From CAYPXJ01 sp964414595 (GTDB lineage: Bacteria > Pseudomonadota > Alphaproteobacteria > Rickettsiales > CAIJLX01), in the NCBI GenBank assembly GCA_964414595.1, contig CAYPXJ010000005.1:3476-67475 (forward strand): 64,000 bases of DNA. Direction: 5' to 3'. The notes beneath the pieces are model-generated. The model saw only the letters and a program-made list of their open reading frames with translations, ran no database searches and had not been told where the DNA came from. The translations under genes were made by a program, and so were the position numbers. This document shows, piece after piece, positions 42,695 to 51,940 of this stretch; within the stretch, counting starts at the first letter, position 1, and each line of letters starts with the position of its first letter.

Positions 42695-45409
42695 ATGCAA
42701 CGGTGCATGCGGGTGTTGTTTTTGCTTGTCTGTTTTGCAACGATGGTACCCGAAAGTGGGAATGCAGCGGGCCAGTGTTCCTCTAGTACGCCAACGCCCA
42801 ATCAATGTACGCAACTTAATCCTCAAGCTACTAAAGAAATGAAATTGCCGGATGGCAATGTTATTCAGGTGCCAACGGATATTTCCTTTTTCTCAGCGCC
42901 ATTATGTTTGGTTGATTCAACCGTAAGGCTCGCGCTTGAAGGGGTTTACGAAAACATCGCAGAAGCGATGAAAGATCCCATCAAAGCTATCTTGATGCTT
43001 TATATTATTATTTCTGGCCTTGCCGTTACGATGGGTCTTATTAATCCTCGTGAAACGCTGATGCGCATGATTAAAATCGCAGTTGTGTGGTTGCTCATTG
43101 CGAACCCTTGTTTCTTCTATACCAATATTTATCAGTTCTTTGTCGGTACGATGAATGAACTCAGTTACTATCTGATGGAGGCGGATGCCGAAATCAATAA
43201 TACGCCGCCGCCGAATGCGTCTAATCCGCAGGAAGCACAATTCCAGCTTTACGCGAATCTCGATAAGCTTTTTGATAACGTCGTCGGCATTCAAGGGCTT
43301 ATCGAAGTTGGGTTTTTAGTCGTTACCTTCTTGCTGGCCAATGGCACAGGTATTACCACGTCTTTGCTAACGTTTCTGGGTGTAGGAGTCATGTTCTGGG
43401 CGCTGCTCAAAGCGCTCGTCACCTTCGCCGTCTCGTTTATCGGCATCACATTCGTGTTACTATTTGCGCCACTCTTTTTGAGCTTCTTCCTCTTCCAAGC
43501 GACGCGCGTATTATTCGATAGCTGGATTAAAATTCTCATCAGCTTTGTACTGCAACCTTTCATTATTTTTGCAGTACTCGTGATGTTGCGCGATGTCACC
43601 GAAGTGCAGAATGTTCTTTCTGAAATGATGAGTCTTGTCACGCAAATGAATGAAGAAGTGCCCTGGATTCAAAATACGACCGAAGCAGTGAAATACGGCA
43701 TTGATGAAGATGCATGGAATGCGATGTTCGGCGCGGATGCGAATATGGATGAGATCACGCGCATGAACGAATTCTCGCGCCAATTCATGCCGGCGCTGCT
43801 TGTCTGGGTGATCACCAACATGCTGATGCTGAAATTTATCGGCCTCGCGCCGAATCTGGCGTGGCGTCTTTCCGGCGGCTTTGAAGCAGGTGCACCAATG
43901 GTAGGCCAAGTACACGGCGCCGAAGGTGCGCATGGTTTCGGCCTTGTCGCGCCGGGTGTCACAAAAGGATATGGGCGCGATAGTTTAGGGGCGCTGGGTC
44001 AGGCGGCAATTAAGTCTGAGGCAGGCAGAGAAATTATGAGCGCGGGCAGAACTACCGCACTGGCAGGTTTGGGTGTGGGCTATGGCGCATTAAAAGATCA
44101 TCTGGAGCGAACGGGTCAGTTGGATAAATTCAAAGATGCTGCACGCCGTATGGGTTTGATGGGTGGCGCGCAACCTGCCGAAAACCCGGCAGCAGGTGCG
44201 GCAGGTGAAGCAGGGCGGCCCTTGGAAATAGGCGGTGGTGCGGCGAATATAAATAATCCCGCAGCGGGTGCAGAAAATGCTGCACGGGATATAGCAACAG
44301 GCGGAACAGGCCGTTCAGAATTGCTTGGAAACGAAGGCGCAAACCGTGGTGGCCTTGTAGGTTCTTTCCTCTCGCAATTTACTGGCGGCAAAGTGGTGGA
44401 GCGCGATGGTTCTCGCACCGTGGGCGTCTTACAAAATGCCATGTCGGCGGCGCGCACAAATCTTGATAAATTCTTCAAACCTACTGGCGAAGTTGCGGCG
44501 AATAGCAATGAATCCGCTGCGCATACCATAGCAACGATGCAATCGGCGGAAGGCGTGAAAATGACAATAGAGAATGGCCGAGTGGTGTATCTCGGTCCGA
44601 ATGGTAACATCATTAATCCGCAAACAGCGGGCGGCGAACTAAATGTCGTCAAACAATTCATGGCAAATCTTGAGAAAAAATCTGAAGCAATAACCAATGC
44701 TAAGGAGAAAAAGGCGCTTTTAAATATTCAAGAGTTGCTAAAAGAGCGGGCAGGTGAATTGGTGCAAGTGAAGCCGCATGAAGCGCCGCCTGCCTCTGCA
44801 CTGGTGCGCGGCGGAGTGGGCGGTAAACCGGCGCCGACAGATGTTGCATCTGGCGGCCGCCAAATTCCCCGCGATGCACGTGCTGCTGATATACCGGCAA
44901 CAGGAGGTAAACAAGTACATCGCGGTACTGGTGTGGTAGATGTAGATGCGTCAGGTGGCGCGCGTGCGACGCGTGACGGCCGTGCGCAAGTTGATGCTAG
45001 CGGCGGTCAACGCACGGTGCGGGGTGACACGGTGAATAAACAGCCACCACCACCACAAGCCCCAACTACCTTAGAAAAACAATTTGCAGAAGCGGCGGAA
45101 CGCGCACGTCGTGAAGAAAGCATCGAAGGTCTTGAGCGCAATATGCGACAGGCAGAGCAGGAAAAGCAGCTTGCAGAAGAAGTTCGCGAGCAACCTGAAA
45201 AATCCGAAGAAGGGCTTACCCTTGCCGAGCAATTAGAAAAAAGGCAGAAAGAGCACGAAGCGGCGGAGCAAGAGGAGCGCCTTCAGCATGAGCAGGAAAT
45301 GGCAGAACAAGAACGCCAGCACCGTGAGCAGGAAGAAGCGAAGGCATTCGCTGAGCGTATAAAAGATTTAAACAAGAAGAAACCCGAAGACGAAGAAGGA
45401 ATTGCCTAA
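42695..45409 (+). CDS. virB6: VirB6/TrbL-like channel protein with long C-terminal extension
   Basis: The start at 42695 gives 904 residues and a signal-like N-terminus (MQRCMRVLFLLVCFA, then AAGQC). Residues 75-400 hold the VirB6/TrbL membrane core with seven or so helices, including LLTFLGVGVMFWALLKALVTF. From about residue 410 the protein is hydrophilic. It has Ala/Gly-rich stretches, three ASGG-x-R-type short repeats near residues 700-770, and a Glu/Gln/Arg-rich coiled coil at the end. Such extended VirB6 proteins are typical of Rickettsiales, where they may face the outside or the effector. comEC follows after 29 bases. Confidence 0.85.
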   Translation: MQRCMRVLFLLVCFATMVPESGNAAGQCSSSTPTPNQCTQLNPQATKEMKLPDGNVIQVPTDISFFSAPLCLVDSTVRLALEGVYENIAEAMKDPIKAILMLYIIISGLAVTMGLINPRETLMRMIKIAVVWLLIANPCFFYTNIYQFFVGTMNELSYYLMEADAEINNTPPPNASNPQEAQFQLYANLDKLFDNVVGIQGLIEVGFLVVTFLLANGTGITTSLLTFLGVGVMFWALLKALVTFAVSFIGITFVLLFAPLFLSFFLFQATRVLFDSWIKILISFVLQPFIIFAVLVMLRDVTEVQNVLSEMMSLVTQMNEEVPWIQNTTEAVKYGIDEDAWNAMFGADANMDEITRMNEFSRQFMPALLVWVITNMLMLKFIGLAPNLAWRLSGGFEAGAPMVGQVHGAEGAHGFGLVAPGVTKGYGRDSLGALGQAAIKSEAGREIMSAGRTTALAGLGVGYGALKDHLERTGQLDKFKDAARRMGLMGGAQPAENPAAGAAGEAGRPLEIGGGAANINNPAAGAENAARDIATGGTGRSELLGNEGANRGGLVGSFLSQFTGGKVVERDGSRTVGVLQNAMSAARTNLDKFFKPTGEVAANSNESAAHTIATMQSAEGVKMTIENGRVVYLGPNGNIINPQTAGGELNVVKQFMANLEKKSEAITNAKEKKALLNIQELLKERAGELVQVKPHEAPPASALVRGGVGGKPAPTDVASGGRQIPRDARAADIPATGGKQVHRGTGVVDVDASGGARATRDGRAQVDASGGQRTVRGDTVNKQPPPPQAPTTLEKQFAEAAERARREESIEGLERNMRQAEQEKQLAEEVREQPEKSEEGLTLAEQLEKRQKEHEAAEQEERLQHEQEMAEQERQHREQEEAKAFAERIKDLNKKKPEDEEGIA

Positions 45410-45438
45410 TGTAACTGGCCGGGTAATTATCCATTTCT

Positions 45439-47547
45439 ATGGCCCGTATACGCTTCCATCCCTTTTCCTCTATTGTTGAACAAAATCAAGAAACCCTGAT
45501 CTTATGGGCACCTGTTTTATTCGCCTGCGGTATTCTTGCGTATTTTTCATTGTTATATGAGCCTGGAGCCGTAGAAATTATCTGTGCATTTCTTCCTGCC
45601 TTGTTTTTTACAATCAAGGCATATGTAACCCGCCATGCTGCGCGGCGGCGCCTTACCAAATATCTCGCAGTCATGAGCGGCATAGTAGCGCTGGGTTATG
45701 CAGTCACTGCATGGCGCGTGGAATCTGTACAAGCGCCAATACTGCAGGAGAAAATAGGTCCAGTGTCGGTATGGGGTAGGGTCATACAAATAGAAACCCA
45801 ACCCGGCGGCTACCGGCTGCTTTTAGATCAAGTTGATATTTGGCAGTATCCAAAAGAAAAAACTCCGGCGCGCGTACGGGTTGTCGTGCGTACAGAAATG
45901 CAAGACATTTTTCCTGGTGATGCAGTCAAAATGTATGCAATTTTAATGCCTCCACGTAGGCCAGTTTATCCGGGTGGATATGATTTCTCGCGCTATGCGT
46001 ATTTTGAGCGCATTGGCGCCAGCGGTTTTACGTTGAGCGAGGTAAAGTTGCGTGGTCGTCCTGAACATCATATGGGTTCGGTAATCGAACGCTGGCGGCA
46101 CGAGGTAACTGAGCGTATTTATGCACATTTTCGCGACAGAGAAGGAAAAGTGAGCGCAGAAGGCGCTATTGCTGCGGCGATGTTGACGGGTTACGAAGTG
46201 GCTATTCCCAAGCAAACATTAGAAGAAATGCGCGTGGCAGGTTTAGGCCATATTATTGCGATTTCCGGTCTTAATTTGGCAATCGTGATTGGTTTAGTGT
46301 TTGTTGTGGTGCGTTACGGTTTTGCGCTCACCCCTTTTATCGCATTACGTTACCCTATCAAGAAATGGGCGGCTGCTACGGCGCTGGTAGCGGGATTTTT
46401 TTATTTGCTATTAGCGGGCGCCCCTCTATCTGCCGAAAGAGCCTATATTATGGCGTGTCTTTTTCTTCTGGCCATTATTCTAGACCGTATGCACACGCCG
46501 ATGTTACCAGTGACGTGGGCGGCATTGATGATTTTGCTCTTTCAACCTGAAGCACTTCTCAACGCGGGTTTTCAAATGTCATTTGCGGCCGTGATTGGCC
46601 TCATTACTTTTTTTGATAATAGTTTGAAACTCAAACAGCATGAGCGGGAAATAAGTTTGTTTCACTATCCGCGTCGGGCAATAAACTATCTTCTTGCGAT
46701 TATAGTATCGACACTTGTTGCAACCATCGCCACCACACCTTTTGCGCTTTATCATTTTGGTCGTATCGCAAGTTACGGGCTTGTCGCCAATCTGTTTGCT
46801 GTGCCACTTACATCACTCATCATTATGCCGCTGGGTGTTCTTTCCCTTGTTGCCATGCCGTTGGGAGTGGAGTCATTCTTTCTCAAGGCAATGGGTGCGG
46901 CCGTAGGTTGGATGATAGAGATTGCGCGCTGGGTGGATTCGTGGCCGAAGCCTTCTTTGGCATTGCCCACACCTTCCTCTACGGAACTCCTTTTACTTAC
47001 TCTTGCATTTTTGTGGTTATGTTTGTGGCGGGGAGTTCTGCGCGTTGTTGCAATTATTCCAGCAATACTAGGAATAATATTTTTTCTTACGCGTGAAATG
47101 CCGGATCTTCTTATTAGTGAAAATGCGAAACTAGTAGGCCTTCATCAAAATGGAGAGCTGATTGTTTCTAATAAAACTAGCGCACGTTTTGCGCGTGAAG
47201 AATGGCAACAAATGCTAGGCTTACAAGAGGCAAAAAGCTGGAAGCAGGCATATGGGTCAGGCGGTAAGTGTACGCCAGCTTCCTGTATGCTCAGCACAAA
47301 AAATTACCGTATCTATTATCAGGGCAAGGAAGAAGCGCCCTGCCGCGAGGCGGAAATAGTAATACAAGCAGCAGGTGAGTGCAAAGGAACGAAACTCACG
47401 ATTACAACCCAGGATTTGATGCAGTCAGGTGCTGTGGCTTTGTGGCTTCAAAAAGATGCAATCCAGATGAAAACAGTGGAGGGCGAACGCGGTAAACGCA
47501 ACTGGGCTTTGACAACAACAGCAACTGGCGAGATGGTATTGCCATGA
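45439..47547 (+). CDS. comEC: ComEC/Rec2-family DNA uptake channel
   Basis: This 702-residue inner-membrane protein has an N-terminal OB-like DUF4131 domain (VSVWGRVIQIETQPGGYRL) and the competence domain. The family motif is GLGHIIAISGLNLAI, where most relatives have His in place of the Asn. About ten hydrophobic helices follow. The C-terminal metallo-beta-lactamase domain of Gram-positive ComEC is absent, as in many alphaproteobacteria. It imports single-stranded DNA into the cytosol. It sits directly behind virB6 and overlaps amiC by 4 bases. Confidence 0.9.
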   Translation: MARIRFHPFSSIVEQNQETLILWAPVLFACGILAYFSLLYEPGAVEIICAFLPALFFTIKAYVTRHAARRRLTKYLAVMSGIVALGYAVTAWRVESVQAPILQEKIGPVSVWGRVIQIETQPGGYRLLLDQVDIWQYPKEKTPARVRVVVRTEMQDIFPGDAVKMYAILMPPRRPVYPGGYDFSRYAYFERIGASGFTLSEVKLRGRPEHHMGSVIERWRHEVTERIYAHFRDREGKVSAEGAIAAAMLTGYEVAIPKQTLEEMRVAGLGHIIAISGLNLAIVIGLVFVVVRYGFALTPFIALRYPIKKWAAATALVAGFFYLLLAGAPLSAERAYIMACLFLLAIILDRMHTPMLPVTWAALMILLFQPEALLNAGFQMSFAAVIGLITFFDNSLKLKQHEREISLFHYPRRAINYLLAIIVSTLVATIATTPFALYHFGRIASYGLVANLFAVPLTSLIIMPLGVLSLVAMPLGVESFFLKAMGAAVGWMIEIARWVDSWPKPSLALPTPSSTELLLLTLAFLWLCLWRGVLRVVAIIPAILGIIFFLTREMPDLLISENAKLVGLHQNGELIVSNKTSARFAREEWQQMLGLQEAKSWKQAYGSGGKCTPASCMLSTKNYRIYYQGKEEAPCREAEIVIQAAGECKGTKLTITTQDLMQSGAVALWLQKDAIQMKTVEGERGKRNWALTTTATGEMVLP

Positions 47548-48785
47548 AGTATCTGTTGGCAATTTTTTTCCTAGTGTGGGCGCTGCCGCTACAGGCGGAA
47601 GTTCCAACATTGCGTAATTATACCATTGAGCAACAAAGCAAACATCAGCGCGTCATTCTTTCTTTTACCAGTGAAGTAGAATTTAGGCTTTTTACCTTGA
47701 GTGATCCGGAGCGTATCGTGGTGGATGTTCCAGGTGCGCAATGGGGTATACCGCCGGGTAACCATATGCAAAAACAGCAGAATCTGGTTTCCGATACCAT
47801 AAAGCGATTACGTTACGGTCAGCCGAAACCAGGTACGCTCCGTGTGGCGTTGGATGTAGTTGCGCCACAGAAAATTGAAGATGCTTATTTGCGTTTTCCG
47901 CCGGATTTCCAAGGTTATTACGATTTAATTCTCACGCTAAGCGCGGGGCCTACGAACGAAAAGCCTTCTCTTTTAGTAGATGCGGCGGAGCCAGATTCCA
48001 AATTGGAAAAACAGGAAGTAATAAAGCCCGAGGCTGTAAAGAAGGCGGAAAAATCATTGCCTAAGCCCAAGCCAAAACCTTTCCGCCCGGTAATTGTGAT
48101 TGATCCTGGCCACGGGGGGTATGATCCAGGAGCAATCGGAAAAACCCGCAATATAAAGGAAAAAGAAATCACGCTCGAATATGCGTTAGCACTTAAACGC
48201 TTGCTTGAAAAAGATGGTCGTTACCATGTGCTGCTTACCCGGAGCGGGGATTATTTTGTTCCGCTGAAAAAGCGCGTTGAAAAAGCGCGCGCGACCCGTG
48301 CCGATTTGTTTATTTCCCTTCACGCAGATTCTTGCCCAGATGAAAAGGTGCGAGGGCTTTCAGTGTATACACTTTCGGAGGAGGCTTCGGACAAAGAAGC
48401 CGGCCAACTTGCCGCCCGTGAAAACAAACGTGATATTATCTATCATGTTGATTTTAAAGACACGAGTGAGGATGTAAAGGAGGCGCTTATTGGTATGGTA
48501 CGTCGCGATACGCAGAATCGCTCAGCGCAATTTGCAGAAAAACTGGTGCAGACTTTAAGTGAGCAAGTAAATCTGGTAAACAATACGCACCGCTTTGCCG
48601 GCTTTCTGGTACTGAAAGGCATTGACATGCCTTCTGTGCTGGTTGAGCTTGGTTATCTATCCCATACGGAAGAGGAACAATTGCTACTCACGAAATCCTA
48701 CCGCCAGACCTTAGTGCATGCGCTCAAAGGTTCTATCGAGGGCTTTTTTTACCCTGAAGCAATGCTGGAACAGGCAGAAAAATGA
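47544..48785 (+). CDS. amiC: N-acetylmuramoyl-L-alanine amidase with AMIN domain
   Basis: This 413-residue periplasmic zinc amidase cuts the peptide from muramic acid during daughter-cell separation. A signal peptide ends near ALPLQA. The AMIN domain (residues 20-140) targets septal murein. After a Lys/Pro-rich linker comes the Amidase_3 domain with zinc ligands in DPGHGGYDPGA (His), the Glu of the KEKEITLEYA helix and SLHADS (His), plus the catalytic Glu in LVELGYLSH. The ATGA overlap with comEC and the ATGA overlap with PBP1A suggest a wall-remodelling unit. Confidence 0.94.
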   Translation: MKYLLAIFFLVWALPLQAEVPTLRNYTIEQQSKHQRVILSFTSEVEFRLFTLSDPERIVVDVPGAQWGIPPGNHMQKQQNLVSDTIKRLRYGQPKPGTLRVALDVVAPQKIEDAYLRFPPDFQGYYDLILTLSAGPTNEKPSLLVDAAEPDSKLEKQEVIKPEAVKKAEKSLPKPKPKPFRPVIVIDPGHGGYDPGAIGKTRNIKEKEITLEYALALKRLLEKDGRYHVLLTRSGDYFVPLKKRVEKARATRADLFISLHADSCPDEKVRGLSVYTLSEEASDKEAGQLAARENKRDIIYHVDFKDTSEDVKEALIGMVRRDTQNRSAQFAEKLVQTLSEQVNLVNNTHRFAGFLVLKGIDMPSVLVELGYLSHTEEEQLLLTKSYRQTLVHALKGSIEGFFYPEAMLEQAEK

Positions 48786-51262
48786 TGGCACCGTTGTGGC
48801 GTAATATGCTTTCGGGTGCGTTGATGTTAACACTCGCGATCGCGTGTGCCATCGGCGCTATCTTGGTGTATTTTACGCAGGATTTGCCAGATTATTCGGT
48901 TTTAGAAGAATACAACCCGCCTGTTGTAACGCGTCTGTATGCAGCTGACGGAAGAGTGCTGCAGGAATATGCGCATGAAAGGCGTATATTTGTTCCTATT
49001 GATGCAATGCCAAAAATGCTCATCAATGCGTTTTTGGCAGCAGAAGATCGGCAATTTTACAGCCATCCCGGTGTCAACATTATGAGCATTATTCGTGCCA
49101 GCGCGCAGAATTTTCTAAACGCAGGTAACGATCGATCGATGATTGGTGGCTCAACGATTACGCAGCAAGTAGTAAAAAACTTTTTGCTGAATAAGGACCG
49201 TACCTACACACGCAAAATCAAGGAAGCGATTCTTGCCTACCGCATCACCAAAGCCTACTCTAAAGATCGCATTCTGGAACTCTATCTCAATGAAATTTAT
49301 CTCGGCGGTCGTTCCTACGGTGTCGCTGCGGCAGCTTTGCATTATTTTAATAAATCACTCGATCAATTGAATGTGGAGGAAATGGCATTACTCGCAGCTC
49401 TGCCAAAAGCGCCTTCCGCTTTTGATCCGCGCCGCAATTATGAGCGTGCAGAACAGCGGCGTAATTGGGTGATACGTAGTATGGCAGAGGAGGGGTTTGT
49501 TTCGCGCGAAGAAGCGGAGCGCGCCATGGCGCAACCTATTATTATGCGAACGCGCGACAGCGAACAAACGGCAGATGCCTCATTTTTTGCAGAAGAAGTG
49601 CGCCGTGAACTCTTAAAAACGTACGGTGAAAAACAACTCTATGGCGGCGGCTTGGCGGTATACACAACCGTTGATCCGGATGTACAAACTATGGCGCGTG
49701 ATGCTCTAAAAAATGGTTTGCGCGAATATGATCGTCGTCATGGCTATCGCGGCGCGTTGAAAAATATTGATGGCGTGGATAATTGGATGAAAGCCGTGCG
49801 TGAAATTGAATTACCAGCAATGGTAGATAGCGATTGGCAGTTGGCGGTCGTCTTAAAAATCAAAAAGGATGAAGCCACCATAGGTCTGGTTAACGGTGAA
49901 CGAAATGTTATCAAGCTTGAGGAATCCCGTTGGGCGCGCAAATGGATTCAAGGTCAGTTTTTAGCGGGTGAAGTACAAAGCATGGTAGATGTTGTACGCC
50001 GTGGCGATGTTATTTTAGTATCCAGAAAAGATGATCACTATTTGTTAGAGCAGGTGCCGGAACTCGGCGGTGCGATAGTCGTGATGGATCCATATTCTGG
50101 CAAAGTAATTGCATTGCAAGGTGGCTATAATTTTGAAAAATCGCAATTTAACCGCGCAACGCAGGCACATCGCCAACCAGGCTCCGCATTTAAACCCTTT
50201 GCGTATCTCGCTGCTTTGGAAAAAGGATATACGCCGGCAACGTTAGTAAACGATGAACCACTTGAACTCTATTGGGGTACAGGTGACAATTTGCAAATCT
50301 GGAAACCAGCGAATTACAGCGAAGATTTCTTAGGGCCCACAACATTACGCCGCGGACTTGAGCTTTCTCGCAATGTCATGACAGTGCGTCTTGCGGTAGA
50401 TATTGGCATTGAAAAAATTGTAGAAATTGCCAAGCGTTTTGGCATTAGCGATAACCCTGTACGCAATTTTTCAACCGCACTTGGTGCAAATGAGACAACG
50501 GTATTAAGGCTCGTGAATGCGTATGCCGCGCTAGTGAATAGCGGCAAAAGAGTAGAACCTCATTTTGTAGAGCGCATTCAGGATCGTAACGGCAAAACGG
50601 TATGGAGAAGAGATACGCGTGATTGCGTTGCCTGCCGTTTGGGTACACGTGAATCAACGGAAGCAGCAGAATTTCCACATGTCGTAGATAACACCAGCTC
50701 TGTGACGGATCCTTATTCTGCCTATCAGATTGTACATATGCTTGAAGGTGTTGTTCAGCGCGGCACCGCACGCAAAGCAAGCGAGCTTGGCATTCCACTC
50801 GCTGGAAAAACAGGTACTACGAATAACGCGAACGATGCGTGGTTTATTGGTTTCTCATCAGAAATCGTTGTAGGTGTTTTTATGGGTTTTGATACACCGC
50901 GGTCGCTAGGTGAAAAAGAAACGGGTTCAAGCGTGGCGTTGCCTGTCTTTATCGATTTTATGAAATCCTATTACAAAGACCGTAAACCGGCGCCTTTTGC
51001 CATTCCTTCTGGGATTGAGATGGTGCGTATTGATTACCAAACGGGTTATTTGCCAACTTCAGACACACCCAAAAATGAAATCGTGGTAGAGGCTTTTAAG
51101 CCAGGCACGGCGCCCACACAATCGGTGGAATATCAGCAAATATTTGATCCCTTTACCGAAGGCATGCCTATTGAATCTCCTACGCCTTTAGGTGATGATA
51201 TGGAAGATTATAATATTCCGCAGGAGGGCCCCACTTCCATGGGCACAGGCGGCATATATTAG
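48782..51262 (+). CDS. mrcA: Penicillin-binding protein 1A (bifunctional)
   Basis: This 826-residue class A PBP has one N-terminal membrane helix. The GT51 glycosyltransferase has EDRQFYSHPGVN, GGSTITQQVVKN and LYLNEIYLGGRSYG. An OB-like insert follows. The transpeptidase has Ser in GSAFKPFAYLA (SxxK), SRN in GLELSRNVM and KTGTTNNANDAWF. It polymerises and crosslinks peptidoglycan at the periplasmic face. Gene order amiC-mrcA is common in alphaproteobacteria; comEC in front is less usual. Confidence 0.96.
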   Translation: MMAPLWRNMLSGALMLTLAIACAIGAILVYFTQDLPDYSVLEEYNPPVVTRLYAADGRVLQEYAHERRIFVPIDAMPKMLINAFLAAEDRQFYSHPGVNIMSIIRASAQNFLNAGNDRSMIGGSTITQQVVKNFLLNKDRTYTRKIKEAILAYRITKAYSKDRILELYLNEIYLGGRSYGVAAAALHYFNKSLDQLNVEEMALLAALPKAPSAFDPRRNYERAEQRRNWVIRSMAEEGFVSREEAERAMAQPIIMRTRDSEQTADASFFAEEVRRELLKTYGEKQLYGGGLAVYTTVDPDVQTMARDALKNGLREYDRRHGYRGALKNIDGVDNWMKAVREIELPAMVDSDWQLAVVLKIKKDEATIGLVNGERNVIKLEESRWARKWIQGQFLAGEVQSMVDVVRRGDVILVSRKDDHYLLEQVPELGGAIVVMDPYSGKVIALQGGYNFEKSQFNRATQAHRQPGSAFKPFAYLAALEKGYTPATLVNDEPLELYWGTGDNLQIWKPANYSEDFLGPTTLRRGLELSRNVMTVRLAVDIGIEKIVEIAKRFGISDNPVRNFSTALGANETTVLRLVNAYAALVNSGKRVEPHFVERIQDRNGKTVWRRDTRDCVACRLGTRESTEAAEFPHVVDNTSSVTDPYSAYQIVHMLEGVVQRGTARKASELGIPLAGKTGTTNNANDAWFIGFSSEIVVGVFMGFDTPRSLGEKETGSSVALPVFIDFMKSYYKDRKPAPFAIPSGIEMVRIDYQTGYLPTSDTPKNEIVVEAFKPGTAPTQSVEYQQIFDPFTEGMPIESPTPLGDDMEDYNIPQEGPTSMGTGGIY

Positions 51263-51271
51263 GAGAGTAGA

Positions 51272-51940
51272 ATGGTTGCTAGTAAGAAAAACCCTGTAAA
51301 TCAGAAGCCGCCATCACAGGACGAGCAACCCAAAAGACCTAAAATGTATTTGCAGATACCGGGTGCGTATAAACCTATCCAAAAACAAATGTGGGTGGCA
51401 ATGGCACTAACAGCCATATCGGTGATTTGTGGGTTGTTTTTTTTATTTCTCTACTTAAGTCCAGATAGTGAAATCACGCCAGCGCATGAGCAAAATGCTT
51501 TTAATGCCGCTTATTTGTTCCTCGTGATTTTATCGGGTGCGGCCTTGTTATTTGGAATTCGCAGTATTGATATTGCGCACCGCGAACTGGAGCTAAGCCG
51601 CTTTACACGTGGGCAAGAATTATTTCTAACGCATGTTGGAGTAGAAATTAGCATCGTGCTGATTGAAGGTGAAATGCGACATTATTTGCGTAGTCGGCGC
51701 CAGGCTTTTTTCAAAGCCACTTGGGCAGACATACTTTCCTGGCAAACTGTTCAGGAGGGTGAGAATAAACTTTATCCTGCTTCGCACTATCTCGTTACCT
51801 TAGTTTCCCCACTTGATAACGGCATGCCCACACAACTTATTTTGCAGCGTGAATTATTTCTGTCGGAAGAAAAGCCAATTGCTGATTTTGTACAGCAATA
51901 TTTAAAAAGCCCGAGTGCGGTAACAGCAAAACGTAATTAA
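51272..51940 (+). CDS. Membrane protein of unknown function
   Basis: I do not recognise this 222-residue protein. A polar Lys/Pro-rich N-terminus of about 45 residues precedes two hydrophobic helices (about 48-68 and 82-100). A soluble domain of about 110 residues follows (TRGQELFLTHVGVEISIVLIEG, FKATWADILSWQTVQ). The domain looks like a PH-type beta barrel, in shape similar to the ribH-linked protein at 22128. AGGAG stands 7 bases before the ATG and 9 bases separate it from mrcA. It overlaps the convergent prfB stop by 4 bases. Confidence 0.7.
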   Translation: MVASKKNPVNQKPPSQDEQPKRPKMYLQIPGAYKPIQKQMWVAMALTAISVICGLFFLFLYLSPDSEITPAHEQNAFNAAYLFLVILSGAALLFGIRSIDIAHRELELSRFTRGQELFLTHVGVEISIVLIEGEMRHYLRSRRQAFFKATWADILSWQTVQEGENKLYPASHYLVTLVSPLDNGMPTQLILQRELFLSEEKPIADFVQQYLKSPSAVTAKRN

